Of a stretch of 64,000 nucleotides of DNA, positions 26,909-36,459 are shown piece after piece. The notes below the pieces were generated by a model, which did no database searches, had not been told where the DNA came from, and was given only the letters and a program-made list of their open reading frames with translations. The stretch is from Microbulbifer elongatus (GTDB taxonomy: Bacteria; Pseudomonadota; Gammaproteobacteria; Pseudomonadales; Cellvibrionaceae). Position 1 is the first letter of the stretch; every line of letters starts with the position of its first letter. Position numbers and translations under genes: made by a program. The stretch lies in the NCBI RefSeq assembly GCF_021165935.1, contig NZ_CP088953.1:930001-994000 (forward strand), read 5' to 3'.

Positions 26909-27595
26909 ATGATCAGTCTGACCACCCGGTTATTCACAGGTTTGCCCTTGCTGCTCGCTCTGCTGACGGCGCCGGCGACCGCTCAGCAGGATGAGGATGC
27001 ATCCAGCGCGCGACAGGGGGATTCCTCCGGCGGCGCTGTGTACAAGATTGTCGGTCCGGACGGACGTGTGACTTTCAGCGATAACCCCCCCGCTGGGGAA
27101 AAGGCGGAGAAGGTGGAAATCGGCCCGATCAACGTCCAGCCGATTGCCCCCAAGGGGGCGCTGCCCACCCGCAAACTTTCGCCCCGCAGCGAGGAAGATC
27201 GCGGGGAGCTGGGCCCGGTGAATTTCGCAATTGTAAGTCCTGCCAACGATGCCACCATCCCCCCGGGGCAGCGCTTTATCGTACTGGAGGTCGCCATTAA
27301 CCCTCTGCCGCGAGACGGCCATCAGTTTTTTGCGGTCATCGATGGGCAGCGCTGGTCCGGTACCTCTTCGGGCACCAGCCTGGATATATCGGCGCTGGAG
27401 CGCGGCACTCATACGGTTCAGGCGGTATTGCTCAGTGCCAGTGGTAAGCCGCTTGCGCAGTCCCAGACCATTCAGGTGCACGTCAAACGACCCGGCGGCC
27501 AGGTCCCGGACTTCCCCGCCGAGCAGGCCCCACAAATGCCACAGATGCCCCAGGCGCCCGGTGTGGCCAAGCCGGTCAAACCCCAGCCTCGCTGA
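26909..27595 (+). CDS. exported DUF4124 protein
   Basis: A 228-residue protein with a signal peptide (LLTAPATAQQ), then a DUF4124 domain (VYKIVGPDGRVTFSDNPP, about residues 44-65), a beta-rich Ig-like middle (IVSPANDATIPPGQRFIVLEV ...) and a Pro/Gln/Met-rich tail. DUF4124 proteins are small periplasmic proteins of unknown role; a DUF4124 gene between glnA and ntrB is common in this part of the gammaproteobacteria. ATG 26909 has GGGAG five bases upstream; GTG 26903 is an alternative. Confidence 0.82.
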   Translation: MISLTTRLFTGLPLLLALLTAPATAQQDEDASSARQGDSSGGAVYKIVGPDGRVTFSDNPPAGEKAEKVEIGPINVQPIAPKGALPTRKLSPRSEEDRGELGPVNFAIVSPANDATIPPGQRFIVLEVAINPLPRDGHQFFAVIDGQRWSGTSSGTSLDISALERGTHTVQAVLLSASGKPLAQSQTIQVHVKRPGGQVPDFPAEQAPQMPQMPQAPGVAKPVKPQPR

Positions 27596-27751
27596 ATCGC
27601 GAACACCGTGTCCGCACCTCTTTGCGGGGTTCCACGACTGATCTGAAGTGGAGCCCCGGCTTCCCCCACCACGCACTCTGCGCCCCACTGACTCATCCCG
27701 CTGCCACCGTGCCCCGTAATGCGCGCCCGTGCTGGCTATTTTTTGCTCTGC

Positions 27752-27766
27752 GCACAATAATGGTGC
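27752..27766 (+). promoter_or_regulatory. NtrC-binding site upstream of ntrB
   Basis: GCACAATAATGGTGC matches the GCACCA-N3-TGGTGC site type with one mismatch. Its centre is about 102 bases before the start point predicted from the sigma-54 element at 27834-27850, a normal enhancer position. It lies in the 300-base gap between the DUF4124 gene and ntrB, which has no credible gene. Confidence 0.65.
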
Positions 27767-27833
27767 GCCCGCTGGCAGTTATGGTCGGTGGTGGCCGGTA
27801 TTTCTTCCAATCCCCCGGATTTTTTGCGCCATT

Positions 27834-27850
27834 TTGGTTTGCTTCTTGCA
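27834..27850 (+). promoter_or_regulatory. candidate sigma-54 promoter of ntrBC
   Basis: TTGG-N10-GC is present: TGG (27835-27837), ten bases, GC (27848-27849), within TTGCA. It matches 9 of 12 informative positions; the CAC after the -24 GG is replaced by TTT, so it is weaker than the glnA promoter. The ntrB start is 46 bases downstream. Confidence 0.55.
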
Positions 27851-27895
27851 CTGCCATTAGGCGAACCGGACATGTGAATTACTTCGGAACCGTGA

Positions 27896-28975
27896 ATGCT
27901 AAATGACCGCCAGTTACGCCTGCTGTTGGACAACCTCACTTCGGCCGTTTTGGTGCTCGATGAAAACCTGTCCCTCTGCTATCTGAATTCCGCCGCTGAA
28001 GACCTGGTCGCGGTTTCCAGTGCCCGCGCCAGCGGCCAGCCACTGGAAGAGGTCGTGCGGGAGAACCCCGCTGCACTGCAGGCGCTGCGCTCTGCCCTTG
28101 CCAGTGGAGAGAAGTACACGGTGCGTCGCGCGCTGTGGCTGTTGCACAACCTGGAAGAGTGCACCGTGGACTACTCGGTAACGCCCCTGACCGAGCTTGG
28201 GCTGCTGTTGCTGGAAGTACAGTCCATGGACCGCCTGTTGCGCATCGCCCGTGAAGACGCATTGATCTCCGCGCAGGAAACCACCCGCAACCTGGTGCGC
28301 GGTATGGCGCACGAGGTGAAAAACCCCCTCGGCGGCATTCGCGGAGCGGCACAGTTACTGCAACGGGAGCTGAGTGAGCTGGATGATGACGGGTTGGGGG
28401 AATATACCCAGATCATCATTGAAGAGGCGGACCGCCTGCGCAACCTGGTGGACCGCATGCTCGGGCCGCGGGTTCCGGTAAAGCTGCAACCGGTGAATGT
28501 GCACACGATCACCGAGCGAGTGGCGCAGCTGGTGGAAGCGGAATGCAGTGGTGAGCTGATTATCCAGAGGGATTACGACCCGTCGATCCCGGATATTCCC
28601 GCCGACAGTGAGCAGCTGATTCAGGCGGTACTGAACATCGCGCGCAACGCCATGCAGGCGATCGAAGAAAATATTGGTTTTGCTGACGGCAGCCTGATTA
28701 TCCGCACACGGGTGCAGCGGCAGTTCACCATCGGGCGCCGTCACTGTTCGCTGGTCTGCCGAATCGACATTGTGGATAACGGCCCGGGGATTCCGGAAGA
28801 CATTCGTGAACGTATTTTTTATCCGATGATTTCCGGGCGCGCAGAAGGCTCTGGACTGGGGCTTTCGATTTCCCAGCACATCATCAATCAGCACCGGGGG
28901 CTGATCAAATGTGAAAGCCAGCCGGGGCAGACCGAGTTCCAGATTTATCTGCCGCTGGCAATGGATTCGCCGTGA
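27896..28975 (+). CDS. ntrB: nitrogen sensor histidine kinase NtrB
   Basis: A 359-residue soluble kinase/phosphatase that sets the phosphorylation of NtrC in response to GlnB. An N-terminal PAS domain (about residues 5-115) is followed by a HisKA domain with His139 in GMAHEVKNPLGG, the same number as the E. coli active site, and a HATPase with DNGPGIPEDI and GSGLGLSI. There is no membrane segment. It is followed by ntrC after 75 bases. An NtrC box and sigma-54 element upstream suggest the pair controls its own level. Confidence 0.95.
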   Translation: MLNDRQLRLLLDNLTSAVLVLDENLSLCYLNSAAEDLVAVSSARASGQPLEEVVRENPAALQALRSALASGEKYTVRRALWLLHNLEECTVDYSVTPLTELGLLLLEVQSMDRLLRIAREDALISAQETTRNLVRGMAHEVKNPLGGIRGAAQLLQRELSELDDDGLGEYTQIIIEEADRLRNLVDRMLGPRVPVKLQPVNVHTITERVAQLVEAECSGELIIQRDYDPSIPDIPADSEQLIQAVLNIARNAMQAIEENIGFADGSLIIRTRVQRQFTIGRRHCSLVCRIDIVDNGPGIPEDIRERIFYPMISGRAEGSGLGLSISQHIINQHRGLIKCESQPGQTEFQIYLPLAMDSP

Positions 28976-29050
28976 TGCTCAGGTTGAGCAGCAGCAGGAA
29001 AAGATCCGAAAAAAACAGTTAAATCAAAAAACGCAGGCCGGAAAACGACT

Positions 29051-30463
29051 ATGAACAATCGCGTTTGGATTATTGATGACGACCGCTCTATCCGCTGGGT
29101 ACTGGAGCGCGCACTTTCCCGCGCCGGGATTGAAACTACCTGTTACGAAAATGGCGATCGCGCACTGGATGATTTTTACAGTGAATCGCCGGATGTGGTG
29201 ATCAGCGATATTCGCATGCCCGGCTCAGACGGCTTCAAGCTGCTGCAGCGGTTCCAGGCGGAGCGTCCGTCCCTGCCGATTATCATCATGACGGCACACT
29301 CGGATCTGGACAGCGCCGTCGCCGCCTACCAGGGCGGTGCCTTCGAATACCTGCCCAAGCCGTTTGATGTGGATGAAGCCGTTGCGGTTACCCGCCGCGC
29401 CCTGGCACTGGCCAACGAGCAGCAGCCGGAAGAACCGGTGGTGATCGAGAACGGCACCGGTAACAAGGAAATCATCGGCGAAGCACCGGCGATGCAGGAG
29501 GTGTTCCGCGCGATCGGCCGCCTGTCCCATTCCAATATCACCGTGCTGATCAACGGCGAATCCGGTACCGGTAAAGAGCTGGTGGCGGCGGCGCTGCACA
29601 ACCACAGCCCGCGCAAAAACCAGCCGTTTATCGCACTTAATATGGCGGCGATTCCCAAGGACCTGATGGAGTCCGAACTGTTCGGCCATGAGAAAGGTGC
29701 ATTTACCGGTGCCAGCGCCCAGCGCGCGGGGCGCTTTGAGCAGGCCAACGGCGGCACCTTATTTCTCGATGAGATCGGGGATATGCCCGCGGAGACGCAG
29801 ACCCGTCTGCTGAGGGTGCTTGCAGACGGGGAGTTTTATCGGGTGGGCGGCCACACCCCGGTGAAAGTCGATGTCCGCATTATTGCCGCAACCCACCAGG
29901 ACCTGGAACGCCTGGTCGAAGAGCACAAGTTCCGCGAAGACCTGTTCCACCGCCTCAACGTTATCCGCATTCACATCCCCCGCCTGGCAGACCGCCGCGA
30001 AGACATCCCACGCCTGGTGCGCTTCTTTTTCAATAGTGCCGCGAAAGATCTGGGTGTCGAGCCCAAAATCCTCACCAAAGAAACCGAAGAATACCTGTCT
30101 GGTCTCGACTGGCCCGGTAATGTGCGCCAGCTGGAGAATACCTGCCGTTGGATCACCGTGATGGCTTCCGGTCGCGAGGTTCACATCGATGACCTGCCGC
30201 CAGAACTGCATCAGCAGGGTGCCACCAGCGAGGCGCCCCAGGACTGGCAGAAGGCGCTGCGTCTGTGGGCGGATCAGGCCCTGGCTACCGGCCAGCGGGA
30301 GATTCTCAGCGAGGCGGTGCCGGCTTTCGAGCGCGCCCTGATTGAAATTGCCCTCAAGCATACCGCCGGGCGCAAGCGCGATGCCGCCGAGCTGCTGGGC
30401 TGGGGACGCAATACGCTGACCCGCAAGCTCAAAGAGCTGGGAATGAATGGCGTTGACGACTGA
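29051..30463 (+). CDS. ntrC: nitrogen regulator NtrC (sigma-54 activator)
   Basis: A 470-residue response regulator. The receiver domain has the acidic pocket DDD (9-11), the phospho-acceptor Asp53 (SDIRMPGSDG) and Lys103. The AAA+ domain has Walker A GESGTGKE (169-176) and the sigma-54 contact loop GAFTGA. The C-terminal Fis-type helix-turn-helix has RKRDAAELLGWGRNTLTRKLKELG. It activates sigma-54 promoters such as that of glnA in this window when nitrogen is scarce. It is the last gene of the ntrBC operon, followed by a clear terminator. Confidence 0.97.
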   Translation: MNNRVWIIDDDRSIRWVLERALSRAGIETTCYENGDRALDDFYSESPDVVISDIRMPGSDGFKLLQRFQAERPSLPIIIMTAHSDLDSAVAAYQGGAFEYLPKPFDVDEAVAVTRRALALANEQQPEEPVVIENGTGNKEIIGEAPAMQEVFRAIGRLSHSNITVLINGESGTGKELVAAALHNHSPRKNQPFIALNMAAIPKDLMESELFGHEKGAFTGASAQRAGRFEQANGGTLFLDEIGDMPAETQTRLLRVLADGEFYRVGGHTPVKVDVRIIAATHQDLERLVEEHKFREDLFHRLNVIRIHIPRLADRREDIPRLVRFFFNSAAKDLGVEPKILTKETEEYLSGLDWPGNVRQLENTCRWITVMASGREVHIDDLPPELHQQGATSEAPQDWQKALRLWADQALATGQREILSEAVPAFERALIEIALKHTAGRKRDAAELLGWGRNTLTRKLKELGMNGVDD

Positions 30464-30486
30464 AGGCTGCGAGTAAATGGTTATAA

Positions 30487-30510
30487 CGGGCACCATTCGG
30501 TGCCCTTTTT
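30487..30510 (+). terminator. rho-independent terminator of ntrBC
   Basis: The stem GGGCACC / GGTGCCC with loop ATTC (30488-30505) is followed by five T, 24 bases after the ntrC stop. Confidence 0.9.
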
Positions 30511-30604
30511 GGTTATACTTGGGCAACCACGCACGCTGCCGTGCACGCGTGTCCGCGCCTCTGCGCGGCCGGCAGAGTCAAATCCCTACCACCGGTGTAA
30601 AGCC

Positions 30605-30940
30605 ATGAGTGAACTGCCCAATTGCCCCCAGTGCCAATCCGCGTATACCTATGAAGATCGCGATCTGTATGTCTGCCCCGAGTGTGGCCACGAGTGGCGG
30701 GCCGGGGATAGCGAGGAAGATGAGGGGCTGAAAATCAAGGATGCCAACGGCAACCCCCTGGCCGATGGCGATACCGTCACCGTCATCAAGGACCTGAAAG
30801 TGAAAGGTTCCTCTCTGGTGGTGAAGGTGGGCACCAAGGTCAAGAATATCCGCCTCGTGGACGGCGACCACGATATCGATTGCAAGATCGACGGTATCGG
30901 GCCCATGAAGCTCAAGTCCGAGTTCGTTAAAAAGGCCTGA
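30605..30940 (+). CDS. yjdM: YjdM/PhnA-family zinc-ribbon protein
   Basis: A 111-residue protein, the same length as E. coli YjdM (formerly PhnA). The N-terminal zinc ribbon has CPQC and CPEC pairs, followed by the beta-barrel-like PhnA domain with [15 protein letters not shown] and ending [10 protein letters not shown]. Despite the old name it is not shown to act in phosphonate use; function unknown. I start it at ATG 30605, since the upstream in-frame extension runs through the intergenic region. Confidence 0.9.
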   Translation: MSELPNCPQCQSAYTYEDRDLYVCPECGHEWRAGDSEEDEGLKIKDANGNPLADGDTVTVIKDLKVKGSSLVVKVGTKVKNIRLVDGDHDIDCKIDGIGPMKLKSEFVKKA

Positions 30941-31046
30941 TAGCGGCGGGCGCCGCCCCCGGCGCCTGCCACACCGCGCCCATGCCCGGGTAATGGCTGC
31001 GTGTTGGAATCTGGACCAGACTTAGAGAAAGTTCTGGGGCCAGATA

Positions 31047-31844
31047 ATGTTTGCCGACAATTTCTTTCACGCCGTTCCCCTGCCAGCGATCTATTTTTTC
31101 ACCGTGTCCTGGGTGATTGTCACCCTCTGGTTCGGGCTGGTACTGGGGCGGCGATATATGCGCAGGCAGGGCTCTGAAAAGGAGCCCTCCATAGGCAGCG
31201 CAGTGACGGCAACACTGGGACTGCTGGCGTTTCTGCTCGCCTTCACCTTCAACATGACTGCGGACCGTTACAACAAACGCAAGGCTCTGTTGCTGGACGA
31301 GGTGAACGCGATCCACACCGCCTATCTCCACGCCGATTTTTTAAAACCGCCGGCAGCCCGTCAAGCACGGGCACTGCTGCTGGAATACGCCACCCTGCGC
31401 TACTTCGAGCCTACCAGTGAGGCGGTAACCCGGGAGGCTATTGCCAGAAGTGTGGCGATACAGGAGGGGCTGTGGGGACTGGTGGACGGGCATATTGCAG
31501 AGGGGTACCAGGGTGCCTATCTGCGTCAGTATGTGGATCCGGTGAGTGACATCATCAACTCGCACACGGCGCGGGTGGTGGTGGGAATGGAGTACCGGAT
31601 ACCGGGTCCCATCTGGCTGGCGCTCTACTTCATCACTGGTTTGGCGATGCTGGCGATTGGTTTCCAGTTCGGTGTGAGCCGCAGCGGCTCGGTGCAGCTG
31701 GCGGTGACGCTCGGATTGACCTTCGGCACCGTGATTTTACTGATTGCCGATCTGGATCGCGCGCTGGAGGGCGTGATCATCGTCGATCAGACGCCCATGG
31801 CGGAATTGCGGGATACCCTGCGGGCTGCGGAAGCCAGGCGTTAG
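31047..31844 (+). CDS. DUF4239/bestrophin-like membrane protein
   Basis: A 265-residue protein with two hydrophobic segments near the N terminus (about residues 15-35 and 55-73), a soluble helical middle and two more near residues 188-230. The pattern FLLAFTFNMTADRYNKRK followed by LLLDEVNAIHTAYL is typical of the DUF4239 / bestrophin-like group. An ion-channel role is suggested by that name only. Its stop overlaps the convergent AI-2E gene by four bases. Confidence 0.72.
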   Translation: MFADNFFHAVPLPAIYFFTVSWVIVTLWFGLVLGRRYMRRQGSEKEPSIGSAVTATLGLLAFLLAFTFNMTADRYNKRKALLLDEVNAIHTAYLHADFLKPPAARQARALLLEYATLRYFEPTSEAVTREAIARSVAIQEGLWGLVDGHIAEGYQGAYLRQYVDPVSDIINSHTARVVVGMEYRIPGPIWLALYFITGLAMLAIGFQFGVSRSGSVQLAVTLGLTFGTVILLIADLDRALEGVIIVDQTPMAELRDTLRAAEARR

Positions 31845-32965
31845 CTGGCTGGTTTGTCGCCCGGTTTCTGCGGCTCGTCGAGTTCCAGTGGAGAGGTATT
31901 GCGTGGCGGTAACAGTGGCGTATCCTCGGCGATAAATTCCCGCATAAAGATCTCCCAGAATGCCATAAACAGTGCTGCCAGCAATGGCCCAATGGCGAAA
32001 CCGGAGATGCCGAACATCAACAGACCACCCACCGTTGAGAACAGCACGATGTAGTCCGGCAACTTGGTGTCGCGGCCGACGAGGATCGGGCGCAGGATAT
32101 TGTCTACCAGACTGATTACCATCACCCCGTAAAGCATCAAGACCGTGGCTTTCACGGTATCGCCGGTGGCATACAGATACAGGGCGGCGGGGAACCAGAT
32201 AATCGCCGCGCCCACGGCGGGCAGCAGCGACAGCACCGTCATCACTACGCCCCATAACAGTGGCGCGGGCAGTCCGAGCACCCAGAAAATAATACCGCCC
32301 AGGGTTCCCTGGGTGACGGCGACCACGAGGTTGCCCTTGATGGTAGCGCGGGTGACCTCGGCAAACTTTGCCAGCAGCAGCTTTTCCCGTTCATCACCCA
32401 GTGGTAGCGCGCGGATCAGCAGTGCCACCAGTGCATTGCCATCGCGAATCAGGAAAAAGGTGAGATACAGCATCAGGCCGAGGCTGACGAAAAAGTTCAG
32501 TGTGTTCTGGCCCAGTGCCAACGCGTTTTTCGCGATGAGGCTGCCGGCAGCCATCAGCCCACCGAGCAACCGCTCTTTCAGGCCATCGAAGTTGAGGCCA
32601 AAGCGCTCCAGCGCCGCATTGATACCGGGAAAAGCCTGCCGAATCTGTTCAACCTTGGCACCCAGGTTGATTTCTCCGGACTGAACCTTGTGATACAGCG
32701 CAGCCACCTCACTGATAAACGAACTTGCCACCAGCAGCACGGGAATCACCACCACCACAATACACAGGATCAGAGTGGTGAGCGCGGTGAGGTTGGGCCA
32801 CCGGGGAAAGCGGTTGAGCAGGTAGCGATACAGCGGGTGAAAAATCAGTGCCACCGCACAGGCCCAGAAAATGGCGGTAAAGAAGGGTTTCAGCAGCAGC
32901 GCAAAGGCCACGGTGACCAGTGCCAGCGTGAATATAAACGAGCGTCTTTCCAGTCTTTCCTGCAC
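31841..32965 (-). CDS. AI-2E family transporter (PerM-type)
   Basis: A 374-residue inner-membrane protein with about eight hydrophobic helices, in two groups separated by a soluble segment (about residues 80-150). The conserved blocks are LPLGDE in the middle, the GTLGGIIFWVLGLPAPLLWGV stretch and GRDTKLPDYIVLFSTVGGL near the C terminus. Members export autoinducer-2 or exchange ions; the real substrate here is unknown. The acidic/proline C-terminal tail (LELDEPQKPGDKPAS) is cytoplasmic. Confidence 0.87.
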   Translation of the reverse strand: MQERLERRSFIFTLALVTVAFALLLKPFFTAIFWACAVALIFHPLYRYLLNRFPRWPNLTALTTLILCIVVVVIPVLLVASSFISEVAALYHKVQSGEINLGAKVEQIRQAFPGINAALERFGLNFDGLKERLLGGLMAAGSLIAKNALALGQNTLNFFVSLGLMLYLTFFLIRDGNALVALLIRALPLGDEREKLLLAKFAEVTRATIKGNLVVAVTQGTLGGIIFWVLGLPAPLLWGVVMTVLSLLPAVGAAIIWFPAALYLYATGDTVKATVLMLYGVMVISLVDNILRPILVGRDTKLPDYIVLFSTVGGLLMFGISGFAIGPLLAALFMAFWEIFMREFIAEDTPLLPPRNTSPLELDEPQKPGDKPAS

Positions 32966-33043
32966 CTGGGAGTCCCTGTTTTTTTAATGGGCGGTTTATG
33001 TGGGAAAAATTCCAGGAGCAATGAAAACAGATAGGGTCGTGCT

Positions 33044-33772
33044 TTACCAGCGCCGGTAACCGCAGGTATCCACATGGAAGCGGATGCCGCTGTAGATACC
33101 CAACCCCATATTCCACTTGCGGCCGTACTTTTTGTGAATACGGCGCAATTTGGGCAGCAGCTGTTTGCGGGTGTATTCGTCCTCCGGGATCATGTCGAGT
33201 CCACAGAAGTGCATATGCTTACTGGTGCGTGCGCCACCGGCCTTGGCGTTGTAACTGGCGGTGCGCCAGCCGGACAATACGATCACCGGACCGATGGCGG
33301 GAATGATGTACTCCTTGAGCACCTTCAGCGTGTCCACCATGGTCTCCCAGGTGTCTTCCGGGGGAATTGCGAACGGCGGCTCGTCAATCTCCTGCCAGTC
33401 GGTACCCTGGCGCAGCAGTTCGAACGGCGGTACAACCTCCGCCACGTGGTTCAGCTCCAGAAAGCGTTCCAGCTTCTGGTACTTCGCGCGGTTGTCTCCC
33501 TCATCGAGAAACTTTTCAAAGGCTAGAGGCGTTGCCGCGGTATAGCCCTTGATGCGGTAGGTCAGCGGCACATCCGGGTCGATGGGCTCCGGTGCCGGCT
33601 CGATATGAGTAACCGGCGAGACAATGCGCTCTGCCAGCTGTTTCACCTTCTCGACCGTCAACACAACCAGTACCACGGAAGCCACCAGTACCAGCGCGAC
33701 AATCCAGATGACCCGGCGGCGCTCGATATGGATGTCAATGAACTCGTGGTCTTCGCTCTCTTTGATATCCAT
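33044..33772 (-). CDS. membrane-anchored M15-like peptidase
   Basis: A 242-residue protein with one transmembrane helix near residues 20-40 and a periplasmic domain related to M15 / DUF882 peptidases. The zinc-site pattern is visible: SKHMHFCGLDMIPE, with His and Asp in the SxHxxGxAxD positions, and a closing HVDTCGYRRW. D-Ala-D-Ala dipeptidase or carboxypeptidase activity on peptidoglycan is the family expectation. It is one of two adjacent paralogs, 40 bases apart. Confidence 0.78.
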   Translation of the reverse strand: MDIKESEDHEFIDIHIERRRVIWIVALVLVASVVLVVLTVEKVKQLAERIVSPVTHIEPAPEPIDPDVPLTYRIKGYTAATPLAFEKFLDEGDNRAKYQKLERFLELNHVAEVVPPFELLRQGTDWQEIDEPPFAIPPEDTWETMVDTLKVLKEYIIPAIGPVIVLSGWRTASYNAKAGGARTSKHMHFCGLDMIPEDEYTRKQLLPKLRRIHKKYGRKWNMGLGIYSGIRFHVDTCGYRRW

Positions 33773-33812
33773 AGGGTCGAATTACTACCAGACAAGCAAC
33801 GGTTGGAAACGG

Positions 33813-34493
33813 TCACCAGTGGCGGAAACCACAGGTGTCCACATGAAAGCGCACGCCGCTGTATATCCCCAGTCCCATGTGACTGGCGGGACCGAGGCGG
33901 GCGTGCAGGCTGCGCAGCTCCTCGATCAGCTCCTTGCGACTGATATTCGACTGGGGCACCAGATCCACGCCGCAAAAGGATTTGTGTTTGCTTCTCTTGG
34001 AGCCGCCGGCTTTGCGGTTATACGCGTCGCTGCGAAACGCCGAGACAATATCCACCGGACCTATCGCGGGCACCAGTTCATCGCGAATCAGCTTGAGGGT
34101 GGCGACCATATTCGGCCAGTAGTCTCTGGGTGGAATGGCAAACGGGGGTTCGTCGATATCCAGCCAGTCGGAGCCCTGGCGCAGGAGGTTCCCCGGCGCG
34201 GTCGCATCGGCGACGCCGGCCTGTTTGAGAAACTGCTCGAGCTGAGCAAATTCGCGGCGGTTGCGCCCCTGGCGCAGAAACTGGTTGAGACTGGCTTCGG
34301 TGGCGATCCGGTAGCCCTTGAGGTCGTAATAGGGCTTTTCCACCGCTTTGTAGTGCAGGTAAAGCCACAGTGCCAGCAGTAGCACCAGCAGCAGACCCAC
34401 CACCCCGGCGACCACCCACCAGTTGGTCTGTTGATCCGGCGGCAGATGATCGTACCGGCGCTTGGCTCTGAAAAATGGATTGCCCGATGGCAT
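33813..34493 (-). CDS. membrane-anchored M15-like peptidase, paralog
   Basis: A 226-residue protein with the same build as the next gene: an N-terminal transmembrane helix (about residues 27-47), a repeat of the substrate-like pattern RQGSDWLDIDEPPFAIPP, then SKHKSFCGVDLVPQ and the closing HVDTCGFRHW. Identity to its neighbour is visible through the whole length, so the pair arose by tandem duplication. Probably both act on cell-wall peptides in the periplasm and are cotranscribed. Confidence 0.77.
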   Translation of the reverse strand: MPSGNPFFRAKRRYDHLPPDQQTNWWVVAGVVGLLLVLLLALWLYLHYKAVEKPYYDLKGYRIATEASLNQFLRQGRNRREFAQLEQFLKQAGVADATAPGNLLRQGSDWLDIDEPPFAIPPRDYWPNMVATLKLIRDELVPAIGPVDIVSAFRSDAYNRKAGGSKRSKHKSFCGVDLVPQSNISRKELIEELRSLHARLGPASHMGLGIYSGVRFHVDTCGFRHW

Positions 34494-34623
34494 ACGCGCT
34501 CACTGCCCGCCCAAAAAAACTGCTTCTCTAATGACTATAGCCGCCTGAAAACGGGCTGCAGGCACCTGTTGGGGTGAGTCGGCAGTTGCCGGGCGGGGTT
34601 CAGGGGCGGGGGCGGGCTGGAAA

Positions 34624-34648
34624 CAAAAAAGGCGATCCGAAGATCGCC
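34624..34648 (-). terminator. rho-independent terminator of pckA
   Basis: The stem GGCGATC / GATCGCC with tetraloop CGAA (34631-34648) is followed on the minus strand by a T-rich run TTTTTTG. It lies 44 bases after the pckA stop. Confidence 0.85.
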
Positions 34649-34691
34649 TTGGGGGTGGCGGTCGCGAGGCCGCCGGGGGGGGAACAAAGGG

Positions 34692-36254
34692 TTACGCTTT
34701 GGGGCCTGCGTCCTTGATATCCGCGGTTACCGAGAACTTTTCAATGTTGTCGGCAAACAGGCCGGCCAGCTTCTGCGCCGCGGCATCGTAGGCACTTTGA
34801 TCTGCCCAGGCGTTGCGCGGATTCAGGTAAGACTTGTCCACACCTGGCACTTCCTTGGGGATATCCAGGTTCATGATGTCCAGGTGCTCGGTCTCGGCGT
34901 TTTCCAGCGCGCCGCTCTGAATCGCTGCCACGACCGCGCGGGTAACCGGAATCGGGAAGCGTTTGCCCCGTTCGCCAGAGCCGCCGGTCCAGCCGGTATT
35001 CACCAGATACACTTTAGAGCCGAAGTCGGCAATACGCTTCATCAGCAGGTCCGCGTACTCGCGCGGTGCGCGCGGCATAAAGGGCGCGCCGAAGCAGGTG
35101 GAGAAGGTCGGGTGGATGCCCGCTTCCGCGCCCAGCTCGGTGGAGCCCACGCGCGCGGTGTAACCGGACAGGAAGTGGTACGCCGCCGCTTCCTTGGACA
35201 GAATGGAAACCGGCGGCAGTACACCGGTGACGTCGCAGGTCAGGAAGATCACATTCTTCGGCTCGCCGGCGCGGTTTTCCAGCTGGCGCATCTCTACGTG
35301 TTCCAGGGGGTAGGAGCAGCGGCCGTTCTCGGTCAGGCTGGTGTCGTCGTAGTCCGGTACTCCGGCATCGTCGGTCACCACGTTTTCCACAATGGCGCCG
35401 AAGCGGATCGCGTCCCAGATGACCGGCTCGTTCTTCTGGCTCAGGTTGATGGTCTTGGCGTAGCAGCCGCCTTCCATATTGAATACACCGCCCTTGGCCC
35501 AGCCGTGTTCGTCGTCGCCGATCAGGTAGCGTTCCGGGTCCGCGGACAGGGTGGTCTTGCCGGTGCCGGACAGGCCGAAGAACAGGCACACATCACCTTC
35601 CTTGCCCACGTTGGCCGCGCAGTGCATGGGCATCACGTCTTTTTCCGGCAGCAGGAAATTCTGCACAGAGAACATGGCTTTTTTCATCTCACCGGCGTAG
35701 CGCATCCCCGCCAGCAGTACCTTGCGCTGAGCGAAGTTGATGATCACACAGCCCTCGGAATTGGTGCCGTCGCGGGACGGATCACACTCGAAGTTGGCCG
35801 CGTGCAGGATGCGCCACTCTTCCTTGCCCTTGGGGTTGTATTTGTCGGCGCGGATAAACATGTTGCGGCCGAACAGGTTGTGCCAGGCGGTCTGGGTGGT
35901 GACTTTCACGGGAATATAGTGATCTTCGTCCTGGCCCACGTGCAGCTGCTGCACGAAACGGTCGTGGCTGGCGACGAAGTCTTCAACGCGACTCCACAGG
36001 GCATCGAATTTGTCGCTGGGGAAGGGGCGATTCACATTGCCCCACTCGATGCTATCGGCGGTGGAGGGCTCTTCCACCACAAAGCGGTCCGCGGGAGAGC
36101 GGCCAGTGCGCGCGCCGGTTACCGCCAGAAGTGCACCGGTGTGAGTAAGGTGACCCTCGCCGCGCTGCAGCGCCTGTTCGACCAGCTGGGCCGCGGAAAG
36201 GTTGGAGAACGCCTGCACCGACTCGTTTTGCTGTGCCATTCGCTTATTACCCAT
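34692..36254 (-). CDS. pckA: ATP-dependent phosphoenolpyruvate carboxykinase
   Basis: A 520-residue gluconeogenic enzyme that converts oxaloacetate and ATP to phosphoenolpyruvate, CO2 and ADP. Visible motifs are TGRSPADRF near the N terminus, the ATP-binding [16 protein letters not shown], and the metal-binding block [21 protein letters not shown]. It is shorter at the N terminus than E. coli PckA (540). ATG 36239 (MAQQNES) is an alternative start 15 bases downstream. A leader of about 200 bases with AT-rich dyads lies upstream. The yrfG-hslR-hslO-pckA grouping is also seen in E. coli. Confidence 0.96.
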   Translation of the reverse strand: MGNKRMAQQNESVQAFSNLSAAQLVEQALQRGEGHLTHTGALLAVTGARTGRSPADRFVVEEPSTADSIEWGNVNRPFPSDKFDALWSRVEDFVASHDRFVQQLHVGQDEDHYIPVKVTTQTAWHNLFGRNMFIRADKYNPKGKEEWRILHAANFECDPSRDGTNSEGCVIINFAQRKVLLAGMRYAGEMKKAMFSVQNFLLPEKDVMPMHCAANVGKEGDVCLFFGLSGTGKTTLSADPERYLIGDDEHGWAKGGVFNMEGGCYAKTINLSQKNEPVIWDAIRFGAIVENVVTDDAGVPDYDDTSLTENGRCSYPLEHVEMRQLENRAGEPKNVIFLTCDVTGVLPPVSILSKEAAAYHFLSGYTARVGSTELGAEAGIHPTFSTCFGAPFMPRAPREYADLLMKRIADFGSKVYLVNTGWTGGSGERGKRFPIPVTRAVVAAIQSGALENAETEHLDIMNLDIPKEVPGVDKSYLNPRNAWADQSAYDAAAQKLAGLFADNIEKFSVTADIKDAGPKA

Positions 36255-36459
36255 GAAAGTTGTATCACTGAAATAAATAGTAGGGGGTGCCGCCCGGAGT
36301 TGCTAAACAGATGCGAGACAGAGTCTCGATAAAACTGGCGCCCCAGGGCTGCTGGCGCGCGCATTATTACAAACTTCAAATCCCGATCACAGGAAGTTGT
36401 GTATAAAGTTTGAGCAAAAATGGCCTTATCTGGGAATTTTTTCGCGTAATTTTATTCAG

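Noticed and set aside
27622..27906. A 94-residue frame between the DUF4124 gene and ntrB
   Set aside because: It overlaps the NtrC box and sigma-54 element, has no family-like pattern and no good ribosome-binding site.
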